DNA from: Calditrichia bacterium
GTDB taxonomy: Bacteria; Calditrichota; Calditrichia; RBG-13-44-9
Length of the DNA stretch: 6,088 nucleotides
NCBI GenBank assembly: GCA_026991005.1
Contig: JALXCH010000279.1
Location: forward strand, 1-6,088
Direction of reading: 5' to 3'
Part shown: positions 1 to 5,483 of the stretch, piece after piece
How positions within the stretch are numbered: the first letter of the stretch is position 1
Layout of the letters: each line of letters opens with the position of its first letter
Translations under genes and position numbers: made by a program
The notes under the pieces: model-generated
Databases searched by the model: none
Seen by the model: only the letters and a program-made list of their open reading frames with translations
What the model was told of the DNA's origin: nothing

Positions 1-215
1 TTCAAGGCGTGGTAAGGAAAACCCGCCAGAGCCGTTTCATTAGGTGATCCGGCACCTCTTTTAGTCAATACGATGTCCAATATGGAGGCGGTCTTGACGG
101 CATCTTCGGCAAAGGTCTCGTAAAAATCCCCCACCCTGAACAACAACAGGGCATCGGGATATTTCGCTTTGATGCTGTTATATTGTTTCATTAAAGGGGT
201 TACTTTTTTTGCCAA
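1..215 (-). CDS. mutS: DNA mismatch repair protein MutS, N-terminal fragment (cut by left edge)
   Basis: MutS is the ATPase that recognises mismatches and small loops at the start of methyl-directed mismatch repair. Only the first 71 or so residues lie in the window. Read by hand on the minus strand, the peptide runs MKQYNSIKAKYPDALLLFRV, then GDFYETFAEDAVKTASILDI, then VLTKRGAGSPNETALAGFPY and HAL at the edge. The GDFYE element carries the Phe-x-Glu mismatch-wedge motif (F31 and E33, counted from the TTG start), and the LTKR and AGFPYHAL stretches are typical of MutS domain I. Two starts are possible: ATG at 191, or TTG at 215, which adds MAKKVTPL. I prefer TTG because a conserved 'TPLMKQYN' opening is usual in the family; an in-frame stop lies a little further upstream. 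No Shine-Dalgarno sequence is visible before either. The wording is closest to Bacteroidota MutS in my memory. The gene is divergent from the HEAT-repeat gene. Confidence 0.9.
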   Translation of the reverse strand, partial: MAKKVTPLMKQYNSIKAKYPDALLLFRVGDFYETFAEDAVKTASILDIVLTKRGAGSPNETALAGFPYHAL

Positions 216-244
216 AACGCCGAATTTTTTAGTCCGGCTAATTT

Positions 245-274
245 ACAAAAAACTTCCGTTTTTTTTGAGGAAGT
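245..274 (-). terminator. Weak terminator-like hairpin upstream of mutS
   Basis: Read on the minus strand, a 6-bp stem (ACTTCC/GGAAGT, plus-strand arms 269-274 and 252-257) with an A-rich 11-base loop is followed by six T residues (246-251). It lies about 30 bases before the preferred mutS start. It could stop transcription coming from further right or act as a leader structure. The stem is short and the region is AT-rich, so chance is a real possibility. Confidence 0.25.
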
Positions 275-674
275 GTAGATTTATTGCTCATGCCGGTTGA
301 CTTCTGCCATTTTCGTAAGTTTTTATTTAATAGAAAAAAACCTTTTTGTACCAAAATTAGGTTAAATGTTTATGTTTTTTAAATAAAACAATTACAATTT
401 AAATATCAAATTTTAAATCAGCAACATAAATTACCGATGCTTAGGTGTAGCCTTACACAATTAGATCTAGCAAAGAAAAATATCCCGTATAAAGGCTTTA
501 TTGAGCAGAGAAATGATCCCGTAGCATTCCGGAGAGATATTTAGGTAGAAAAAATCAAAAACCATTGGATGGAAAACGAAACATACCGGAGTTCAATCAT
601 TACCAAACATATTACCCGGGATTTTCGTTTTTGAGGCGACAGATTCTTCCCTCTCAAATTCCTGCAGAAATAAG

Positions 675-690
675 TCAGTTCAAGAACTGA
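675..690. repeat. 16-base near-palindrome, possible operator
   Basis: Perfect 7-base arms TCAGTTC and GAACTGA are separated by AA. The site lies about 190 bases upstream of the HEAT-repeat gene in the long AT-rich divergent region. Its size and symmetry would suit a dimeric regulator, but no regulator gene is visible and there is no second copy that I noticed. Confidence 0.25.
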
Positions 691-881
691 AAAAACCGGA
701 GAATATAAAGGGAAATCAGGCTCACCATCGGGAAATTCTGAAGAGAGATGGGTTATACAGAAAATGCGTGGATTCTTTCAGATTTTTTTTAAAAAATAAA
801 TTTTGGGGAACTTTGTGGCAAACCGGAGGTTTGTTTAATCTAACTAATTAAGTAGTGGAACAAAAAATCAAAGAAGGAATC

Positions 882-1784
882 ATGAATTTGTATCAGCAAG
901 TAGAGAATTGGAAGGAGGTACTCGATCGGCTTTCCGCCATCCGGGAACAGGAAGACTATTCACCAGAAAACGTGGAATACATTCGGGAAAGTTTGCAATC
1001 CCCTGATGAGAAAGTTCGAGGAGGGGCAGCTCTGGCAGCGGAAGGATGTTTGCTGGAACCCCATATCCTGGATCTGGTGCTGGAGCTGGCAGAGAATGAT
1101 CGGCATCCGGCTGTGCGTAAAGCAGCCATTCAGTCCCTGGGCAACATTATTTACGAAGGCGTAATGCAGGATTTCGAAGCCTCCACCGGCCCGGATACGG
1201 CTCTGGACGAATCGGAAGAATGGGACGAAATCCAACTGGAATCTCTGCGGGATGAGTATTTACGCACCAAACATCTGTTGTTTTCCGTGTTGCAGAATGA
1301 GGAAGAAGAACTGGAAGTGCGAGAAGCTGCTCTGGCGGCTTTGAGCAATCTGGGATTTCTGGAAGAAGTGCGGGAGTGGATTTCCGATTTCCTGCACATG
1401 GAACGGGAATCCGCCAAGGTGGTTGCTCTCCATGCTATCGGGAAATTCCCACTGTACTGGATTAAAACATTAAGTGAATACCTGGAGCCCACCCAGCCAA
1501 AGCCCATTTTGTTAGAAGCCATCAGTTCCAGCTACGCCTCGGACTCCGAACTGCTGGCACGAAAGATTGAGCAATTACTCTCGCTGGATGATCCGGACAT
1601 CTTATCCTACGCGTTGCTTACGCTGGCGAATTTAAACAAAACGGAAAATCTGGGCGAAATTCTACAGAAGTTTAGCCTGCACCCGGATGAGGGTGTGCGG
1701 AAAGCCGCCCGAGAAGGGATTGAGCATTTTACCCGACTTAACTTCGAGCGATTTATGCGCGATGAGTTTGGTTTTCAGGAGTAA
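882..1784 (+). CDS. HEAT-repeat protein of unknown function
   Basis: This is a predicted cytoplasmic all-helical scaffold protein of about 300 residues. Numbered from the upstream GTG at 855, HEAT-like helical pairs are visible at about 44-70 (SPDEKVRGGAAL), 72-100 (NDRHPAVRKAAIQSLGNI), 141-172 (ELEVREAALAALSNLGF), 175-200, 212-235, 235-262 and 265-292 (HPDEGVRKAAREGIEHF). The D/E-x-V-R-x-A-A signature is clearest in the second, third and last. An acidic linker at about 107-135 splits the array. There is no signal peptide, membrane segment or catalytic motif. Such repeats normally bind proteins or, in the PBS-lyase-like kind, tetrapyrrole-carrying proteins; the partner is unknown. ATG 882 is chosen because AAGGA lies just upstream, though only three bases away. 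GTG 855 gives nine more residues but has no ribosome site, and an in-frame TAA at 849-851 blocks anything longer. The gene stands alone and converges on prk. Confidence 0.85.
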   Translation: MNLYQQVENWKEVLDRLSAIREQEDYSPENVEYIRESLQSPDEKVRGGAALAAEGCLLEPHILDLVLELAENDRHPAVRKAAIQSLGNIIYEGVMQDFEASTGPDTALDESEEWDEIQLESLRDEYLRTKHLLFSVLQNEEEELEVREAALAALSNLGFLEEVREWISDFLHMERESAKVVALHAIGKFPLYWIKTLSEYLEPTQPKPILLEAISSSYASDSELLARKIEQLLSLDDPDILSYALLTLANLNKTENLGEILQKFSLHPDEGVRKAAREGIEHFTRLNFERFMRDEFGFQE

Positions 1785-1810
1785 ACCCGGGAGAAAGCCG
1801 GGTTTACTCC
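1778..1810 (+). repeat. 13-bp perfect hairpin containing the HEAT-gene stop codon
   Basis: Arms GGAGTAAACCCGG (1778-1790) and CCGGGTTTACTCC (1798-1810) are exact reverse complements around the loop GAGAAAG. The TAA stop of the HEAT-repeat gene (1782-1784) sits inside the 5' arm. No T-run follows, so it is not a classical intrinsic terminator by itself. It may protect the mRNA 3' end or act with the terminator that follows. Confidence 0.6.
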
Positions 1811-1840
1811 GCTTAGTTTCAGGGAGGAAGTTGGAGAGAT

Positions 1841-1885
1841 AATTCCGGCGGTTATTTAAGGAAAAATAACTGCCGGAGTTTTTTT
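1841..1885 (+). terminator. Rho-independent terminator of the HEAT-repeat gene
   Basis: A 17-bp stem with G-T wobbles pairs 1841-1857 (core TCCGGCGGTTATT) with 1864-1880 (core AATAACTGCCGGA), leaving a six-base AAGGAA loop, and runs into seven T residues at 1879-1885. Orientation of the T-run assigns it to the plus strand. It lies about 60 bases after the stop codon of the HEAT-repeat gene. Confidence 0.85.
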
Positions 1886-1955
1886 AATCCAACCATGGGA
1901 ATCGTTCTGAAAAATAGAGTATTCTCTTAAGTAAGAGTGGGAACAAATCGTTTAA

Positions 1956-2010
1956 CCCGGGAAAGGAGCCTTGAAGAGGATAACTCCCCACAACGGACTC
2001 CCTTTCCGGG
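1956..2010 (-). terminator. Imperfect hairpin, possible end of the CBB transcript
   Basis: Plus-strand CCCGGGAAAGGAGCC (1956-1970) can pair with GGACTCCCTTTCCGGG (1995-2010), with about two single-base bulges, across a loop of roughly 24 bases. On the minus strand the structure falls 55 bases after the prk stop and is followed by a loosely T-rich stretch (TTAAACGATTTGTT) rather than a clean U-run. It is the best candidate for ending the minus-strand operon, which converges on the HEAT-repeat gene, but it is weaker than the plus-strand terminator. Confidence 0.4.
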
Positions 2011-2064
2011 CAAATATCGATTTTCTAATTTACACCTGCATCAACAAAGGGTGTTTTCCGCATA

Positions 2065-2997
2065 TTATTTTTCGGTAACCTTAAGGGTGTTTAACAGATG
2101 ATACACAATGAGTAACTGAGTAAGAGCCAGGGGATAGCTGATGCGAGTGACTTCCCCATCCTGATATTCCCCGATGGTGGTGTTACGCAGTTCTTCAAAT
2201 CCCGGCAGGTGCCTCCAGATGGTTTCTTCCATTTGTTTGGCTTTTTCTTCCGGAGTATCGCCTGTGATGTGTAAGAAATCCACCGGACGCCCTTCATCCC
2301 GTCCCAGCGTCACTGAAATACATTTGTTTCTGGCGTTGGGGGTATCGTCGATAAAATCGGAGAAATCGGGGTGGGGAATGGTGGGACGCAGCACCAGGTT
2401 CACGTTCAGGTGACCTCCGGTTTCCTCTTCCATTCCTTTAGGACGGTAGAAATTCACCACAATGTCGGCATAAGAGCGCTGCGGCCGAATATACGTTTTG
2501 GAATCATGTTCCCGCGCTTTGATGGCTCGTAACACCTCTTCTTTGGTGTAACCGCGCTTGGTGGTGTCTCGCTTAATTTTCCATTTAATCCTCAATTCCT
2601 CTTCGGGGTCCAGGTACACCTTTACATCAAACACATCGCGCATCCGGCGGGTGTAGAAGGGAAGCAGTCCTTCGATGATGACAAAATCTTTGGGTTTCAC
2701 GTATTCCGGCGGATCAAAATCCCCGGTGGAATGGTTGTAAATCGGTTTCAGAATGGGTTTTCCTTCCCGAAGCAGTTGAATGTGCTGCTCCATAATGTCG
2801 ATGTAGTTGCAGTCAGGATGAAGCGCCGTGATTCCCAGTTCCTTACGTTGTTTCCGATTGTACTTGTGGTAATCGTCGGCACAAATGTTGGTTACCCGGT
2901 CTGGTCCTAAAATTTTCTCAATTCCTTTGGAAATTGTGGTTTTGCCAGCGGCGCTATCCCCCACAATTCCCAGCATAATAGGTCCTTTTGGTCGCAT
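2065..2997 (-). CDS. prk: Phosphoribulokinase, class II-like
   Basis: Phosphoribulokinase phosphorylates ribulose 5-phosphate with ATP to give ribulose-1,5-bisphosphate, the RuBisCO substrate; it is diagnostic of the CBB cycle. The 310-residue protein shows a P-loop GDSAAGKT (13-20), the ADDYHKYNRK segment (40-49) with the catalytic acidic pair D41/D42, the substrate-binding KPIYNHSTG (84-92), a Walker B-like VIIEGLLP (106-113), and the family signature KIKRDTTKRGYTKE (140-153). That signature separates it from uridine kinase. The sequence follows the cyanobacterial/plant class, not the octameric proteobacterial class. Of the P-loop and DDYH cysteines that form the regulatory disulfide in cyanobacteria, the first is Ala17 here and the second is kept as Cys39. 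Start ATG 2997 follows AAGGAG (3008-3013) by ten bases. It is the last gene of the cluster, 65 bases after the cbbY-like gene. The C-terminal 80 residues look unlike the cyanobacterial tail and I cannot place them further. Confidence 0.93.
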   Translation of the reverse strand: MRPKGPIMLGIVGDSAAGKTTISKGIEKILGPDRVTNICADDYHKYNRKQRKELGITALHPDCNYIDIMEQHIQLLREGKPILKPIYNHSTGDFDPPEYVKPKDFVIIEGLLPFYTRRMRDVFDVKVYLDPEEELRIKWKIKRDTTKRGYTKEEVLRAIKAREHDSKTYIRPQRSYADIVVNFYRPKGMEEETGGHLNVNLVLRPTIPHPDFSDFIDDTPNARNKCISVTLGRDEGRPVDFLHITGDTPEEKAKQMEETIWRHLPGFEELRNTTIGEYQDGEVTRISYPLALTQLLIVYHLLNTLKVTEK

Positions 2998-3007
2998 GTT
3001 TCTTTCT

Positions 3008-3013
3008 CCTTTC
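3008..3013 (-). promoter_or_regulatory. Shine-Dalgarno of prk
   Basis: AAGGAG on the minus strand, ten bases before the ATG at 2997, within an A-rich leader. It supports that start and is notable in a genome whose mutS and HEAT-repeat genes lack a well-placed site. Confidence 0.75.
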
Positions 3014-3062
3014 GTTTTAAGTTCATTCCAATGATTCTGAATCTTCCCGGGGGCTTGCGTTT

Positions 3063-3821
3063 TTACAGACTCCCTGAACCGGATGTCTGTTCCCCCAACT
3101 GCTTTTGGGTGCGGCGAAATATGGGGAGCATTTTCTGGTGAATTTCTTCCAGTTGCTCCAGCGTAACCAGCGTTGCCTCGGGTGCCACCAGTAAAGCGTT
3201 TCGAAAATCGCTTCCAAAAGTGTAATCGTTATAGAACACCACCGCAGGGATTCCCACCGCCCCGGCAGCTCGCAGCCCTTCGGCAGAATCTTCAATCGCC
3301 AGCGCTTCGTCCGCTAAAAAGCCGGTACGTTGCAAACATGTTCCGTAGAGCGTTCCTTCCGGCCCGGTTTTTTTACCGGACTCCTTACCCAGAATCACAC
3401 GGAAATGGGGAGCAAATTGGGAGAGCTGATTCTCCAGCAGAGCACGAATCTGGGATTCGTAGGAAGTGGAGACAATGGCCAGCTCTTTCCCTGTTTCAAT
3501 TGCCCGGGCAATAAGCTCCCGAATTCCCGGCCGCAGGCGGAGCGCTGGCAGGTATTTTTCGATGTAGATGCGCTGCTTCAAAGGAGCGAACCGTTCGGCC
3601 AGAGATTCTATCTCTTCGGCAGAATACCCGCGCTGCTGCAAAGCGGCACGTAAACGATTTACATTACCGGGAATGGGAAGCAGTTTCAGGAACTCTTCCC
3701 AGCTCCAGTGCAGCGGAATTCCCAGTTCCTTCATGGCATCGTTGCTGGCCGGTAAGTGCCCGTATCGTTCCGTGTCCGCCAGCGTACCATCTACATCGAA
3801 AATAAGAAGTTTCAGAGACAA
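3063..3821 (-). CDS. cbbY: CbbY-like HAD-family sugar-bisphosphate phosphatase
   Basis: CbbY enzymes dephosphorylate xylulose-1,5-bisphosphate, an inhibitory misfire product of RuBisCO. The 252-residue protein is a subfamily I HAD phosphatase: motif I FDVDGTLADTE (8-18, nucleophile D9, acid/base D11), helical cap about 19-95 with the CbbY-like GH-x4-N element and a WSWEEFLKLL stretch, motif II IVSTS (116-120), motif III lysines K150/K151, and motif IV AIEDSAEGLRAAG (175-187). The later YNDYTFGSDFRNALLV segment (197-212) resembles the YT-x4-DF-x2-A element of CbbY. The usual KKPxPD after motif III reads KKTGPEG, so the substrate could differ; other HAD sugar phosphatases remain possible. Translation starts at TTG 3821, six bases after a perfect AGGAGG. 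A run of small residues (TSGSGSL) ends the protein. Its place between cbbM and prk supports a RuBisCO-repair role. Confidence 0.75.
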   Translation of the reverse strand: MSLKLLIFDVDGTLADTERYGHLPASNDAMKELGIPLHWSWEEFLKLLPIPGNVNRLRAALQQRGYSAEEIESLAERFAPLKQRIYIEKYLPALRLRPGIRELIARAIETGKELAIVSTSYESQIRALLENQLSQFAPHFRVILGKESGKKTGPEGTLYGTCLQRTGFLADEALAIEDSAEGLRAAGAVGIPAVVFYNDYTFGSDFRNALLVAPEATLVTLEQLEEIHQKMLPIFRRTQKQLGEQTSGSGSL

Positions 3822-3827
3822 AAGATT

Positions 3828-3833
3828 CCTCCT
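3828..3833 (-). promoter_or_regulatory. Perfect Shine-Dalgarno that sets a TTG start
   Basis: AGGAGG on the minus strand, six bases before TTG at 3821. The reading places motif I (FDVDGT) at residues 8-13, the normal distance for HAD phosphatases, so the TTG start is well supported. Confidence 0.85.
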
Positions 3834-3951
3834 GCGTTACTGCTTAAAATGGTTTTCCGGGGGCATCCCGGTTTTCCCAAATTTTGAAAAAAGAAGGTGC
3901 CCGGGAAGCCTTTTCTCTTTCCTATGGGCTTTATGTCGCGTAAGAAATTTT

Positions 3952-3978
3952 CCGGAGGAAGGGATTGCCTTCCTCCGG
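3952..3978 (-). promoter_or_regulatory. Strong hairpin between cbbM and the cbbY-like gene
   Basis: Perfect 11-bp inverted repeat CCGGAGGAAGG (3952-3962) and CCTTCCTCCGG (3968-3978) with a five-base loop, 37 bases after the cbbM stop on the minus strand. It is followed in transcription by AAAATTT rather than a run of T, so it is a poor full terminator. A smaller GGGG-ATGT-CCCC hairpin (3983-3994) precedes it. A likely role is protection of the RuBisCO mRNA 3' end or partial attenuation, giving more RuBisCO than phosphatase and kinase. That role is inferred. Confidence 0.6.
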
Positions 3979-4015
3979 TTATGGGGATGTCCCCTTCACA
4001 CGAGTTGCCCTGGAA

Positions 4016-5428
4016 TTATTCAATTCCGTGATACCCTTTTAATTTTTCCCGCCAGCCGGGATACAGGCGGTCCGCATCGTGCGGGAAGGAGAGGAATGCC
4101 CGGGCAAACGCACGGTGCTCTTTGGCAAATTCGAACACATCCGCACCTTCGCGCCACATCTGCTCGGATTCCCGCATGGATTTAGCACCCTCGGCGGGAC
4201 CATCGATATGCCCATAGCTACCGCCTCCTGCGGTCATAATCACGTTGGAGTGACCCAGATTTTCGAAAAATCCCGGAGCCCGCAGCGCGTTCATTCCGCC
4301 GGAGATAATGGGTGTGGTGGGTTTCATCCCCAGCCATTCCTGATGGAACACCGGACCGTCTACCGAATCTCCGGTAATCATCTCGGCAATCAGCTTGTCG
4401 TCCTTGTACCCTTCCATCTTACCGTATCCCATAGTTCCCACGTGGATGCCGGAAGCGCCCTGCAGCCGGGCCATTTTGGCCAGTACGAAAGCGGAATACC
4501 CGCGGTTGGTGCGGGGGGAAGTCACCATCCCGTGACCCGCCCGGTGGTAGTGCAAAAACTGATTGGGGAAATGCCGACGGGCCGTGGTAATAGCCGTGGG
4601 TCCGCCAACAAATCCATCCACCAGAAATGCCACATGATGGGCAAATTCTCCGAACTGTTCCAGAATGAATTCCCCGCGCGCAATCATCTCGAAGGGGTCG
4701 TCTGCGGTGATGTTGGCCGAAAACAGCTTGGCTTTGCCGGTTTTGTCCTGGGCTCGCTTCATGGCATCGACCACCAGGGGAATGGTCTTCTTCATAGGAG
4801 CAAACACCTGGTTCCCCTGAGGCTCGTCATTCTTAATGAAATCGCCTTCCAGCCAGAATTCGTACGCTGCCTGGGCAAACGGCTCGGGACGCAAACCCAG
4901 CTTGGGTTTGATGATGGTTCCCACAATAAACCCGCCGTTCACCACCGGACGGCCCAGAACCCGCCACAAATCGGCAATGCCTTTGGAAGGTCCATCGAAC
5001 AACATTAAATAACGCGGAGGGAAGTAAAAATCGTACATCTTGGCGTACTCGATATCCGCCATGCCCTGGTTATTCCCGATGGCAAGGGTCAGAAAAGACA
5101 CAATCATGGCCCGACCGTCAGTGATGTTCCGGTCGAACAGTTCCACCGGATAAGCAATGCGCATCTCTTCCTTTTCGGGATCGATGGAATAGACGGTAGC
5201 ATCGAGTTTTTTGGTGAACTCATCCGTGGTTTTCACTTCCACATTAGTTCCGGTGGAAGACTCCGCAGCAAAATGGGCTGCTGCTCGCAGATAATCCTTG
5301 GGGGATTTGGGATTCGGATAGTACTTGGGATTTGGCTTCATCTTGTAGTAAGCCAGAACATAATTCCCGCTGCGGATTAAATCCTCTTCCTTTAAATTCA
5401 GATTGGTGTATCTGAGTGACTGATCCAT
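4016..5428 (-). CDS. cbbM: Form II ribulose-1,5-bisphosphate carboxylase/oxygenase large subunit
   Basis: RuBisCO adds CO2 to ribulose-1,5-bisphosphate, giving two 3-phosphoglycerates; form II enzymes work without a small subunit, usually as dimers or dimer multimers. The 470-residue protein aligns almost throughout with the Rhodospirillum rubrum and Riftia-symbiont form II enzymes (from memory), opening with [18 protein letters not shown]. All catalytic residues are present (R. rubrum number in brackets): E56 (48), N119 (111), K174 in [11 protein letters not shown] (166), carbamylated K199 with metal ligands D201 and E202 in DFIKNDEP (191, 193, 194), H295/R296 in HYHRAGH (287, 288), H329 (321), loop-6 K337 in [10 protein letters not shown] (329), S376 in ISGGMNA (368) and the GGG phosphate loop 401-403. 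An insertion of eight residues lies at about 33-44. Start ATG 5428 follows AAGGAG by seven bases. It lies 55 bases after glpX. No cbbQ or cbbO activase gene follows. Confidence 0.97.
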   Translation of the reverse strand: MDQSLRYTNLNLKEEDLIRSGNYVLAYYKMKPNPKYYPNPKSPKDYLRAAAHFAAESSTGTNVEVKTTDEFTKKLDATVYSIDPEKEEMRIAYPVELFDRNITDGRAMIVSFLTLAIGNNQGMADIEYAKMYDFYFPPRYLMLFDGPSKGIADLWRVLGRPVVNGGFIVGTIIKPKLGLRPEPFAQAAYEFWLEGDFIKNDEPQGNQVFAPMKKTIPLVVDAMKRAQDKTGKAKLFSANITADDPFEMIARGEFILEQFGEFAHHVAFLVDGFVGGPTAITTARRHFPNQFLHYHRAGHGMVTSPRTNRGYSAFVLAKMARLQGASGIHVGTMGYGKMEGYKDDKLIAEMITGDSVDGPVFHQEWLGMKPTTPIISGGMNALRAPGFFENLGHSNVIMTAGGGSYGHIDGPAEGAKSMRESEQMWREGADVFEFAKEHRAFARAFLSFPHDADRLYPGWREKLKGYHGIE

Positions 5429-5435
5429 AATGAAA

Positions 5436-5441
5436 CTCCTT
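5436..5441 (-). promoter_or_regulatory. Shine-Dalgarno of cbbM
   Basis: AAGGAG on the minus strand, seven bases before ATG 5428, in the 55-base AT-rich spacer after glpX. No convincing promoter was seen in the spacer, so co-transcription with glpX is likely. Confidence 0.8.
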
Positions 5442-5483
5442 TATTTTATTTGAATAATGGTATTTTGTTAAAATGTAGATTTT

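Larger units (their letters stand above)
216..854. other. AT-rich divergent intergenic region, no recognisable gene
   Basis: This stretch separates mutS (minus) from the HEAT-repeat gene (plus). It is clearly richer in A and T than the flanking genes. I read frames on both strands and found only short open stretches. One plus-strand frame has a 35-codon ATG ORF at 437-544 that I do not recognise, and the same frame continues to about 797 broken by three stops. It may be noise or a decayed gene. Small inverted repeats occur at 445-458 (GTGTA/TACAC), 675-690 (TCAGTTC-AA-GAACTGA) and 819-833 (CAAACC-GGA-GGTTTG). Promoters for both flanking genes must lie here, but I could not identify a convincing one. 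Confidence 0.6.

Noticed and set aside
780..850. A Bacteroidota-style promoter (TTTG and TAnnTTTG) before the HEAT gene
   Set aside because: AT-rich stretches give near matches, but none had both elements intact at the right spacing.
1956..2010. A CRISPR or REP-type repeat family based on the recurring AACCCGGGA string (also near 613 and 1784)
   Set aside because: The copies are short, irregularly spaced, and explained by separate hairpins or chance; there are no spacers and no consistent repeat unit.
2174..2413. 79-codon plus-strand open frame opposite prk
   Set aside because: It lies wholly within prk on the other strand, with no ribosome site or recognisable sequence.
3568..4185. 205-codon plus-strand open frame across the gap between the cbbY-like gene and cbbM
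   Set aside because: It overlaps the 5' end of the cbbY-like gene and the 3' end of cbbM on the opposite strand, has no domain signature, and owes its length to the GC-rich opposite genes.
4079..5008. 309-codon plus-strand open frame opposite the RuBisCO gene
   Set aside because: It is antisense to a strongly conserved form II RuBisCO; its translation shows no recognisable domain and is rich in His and Gly, as expected of a shadow frame.
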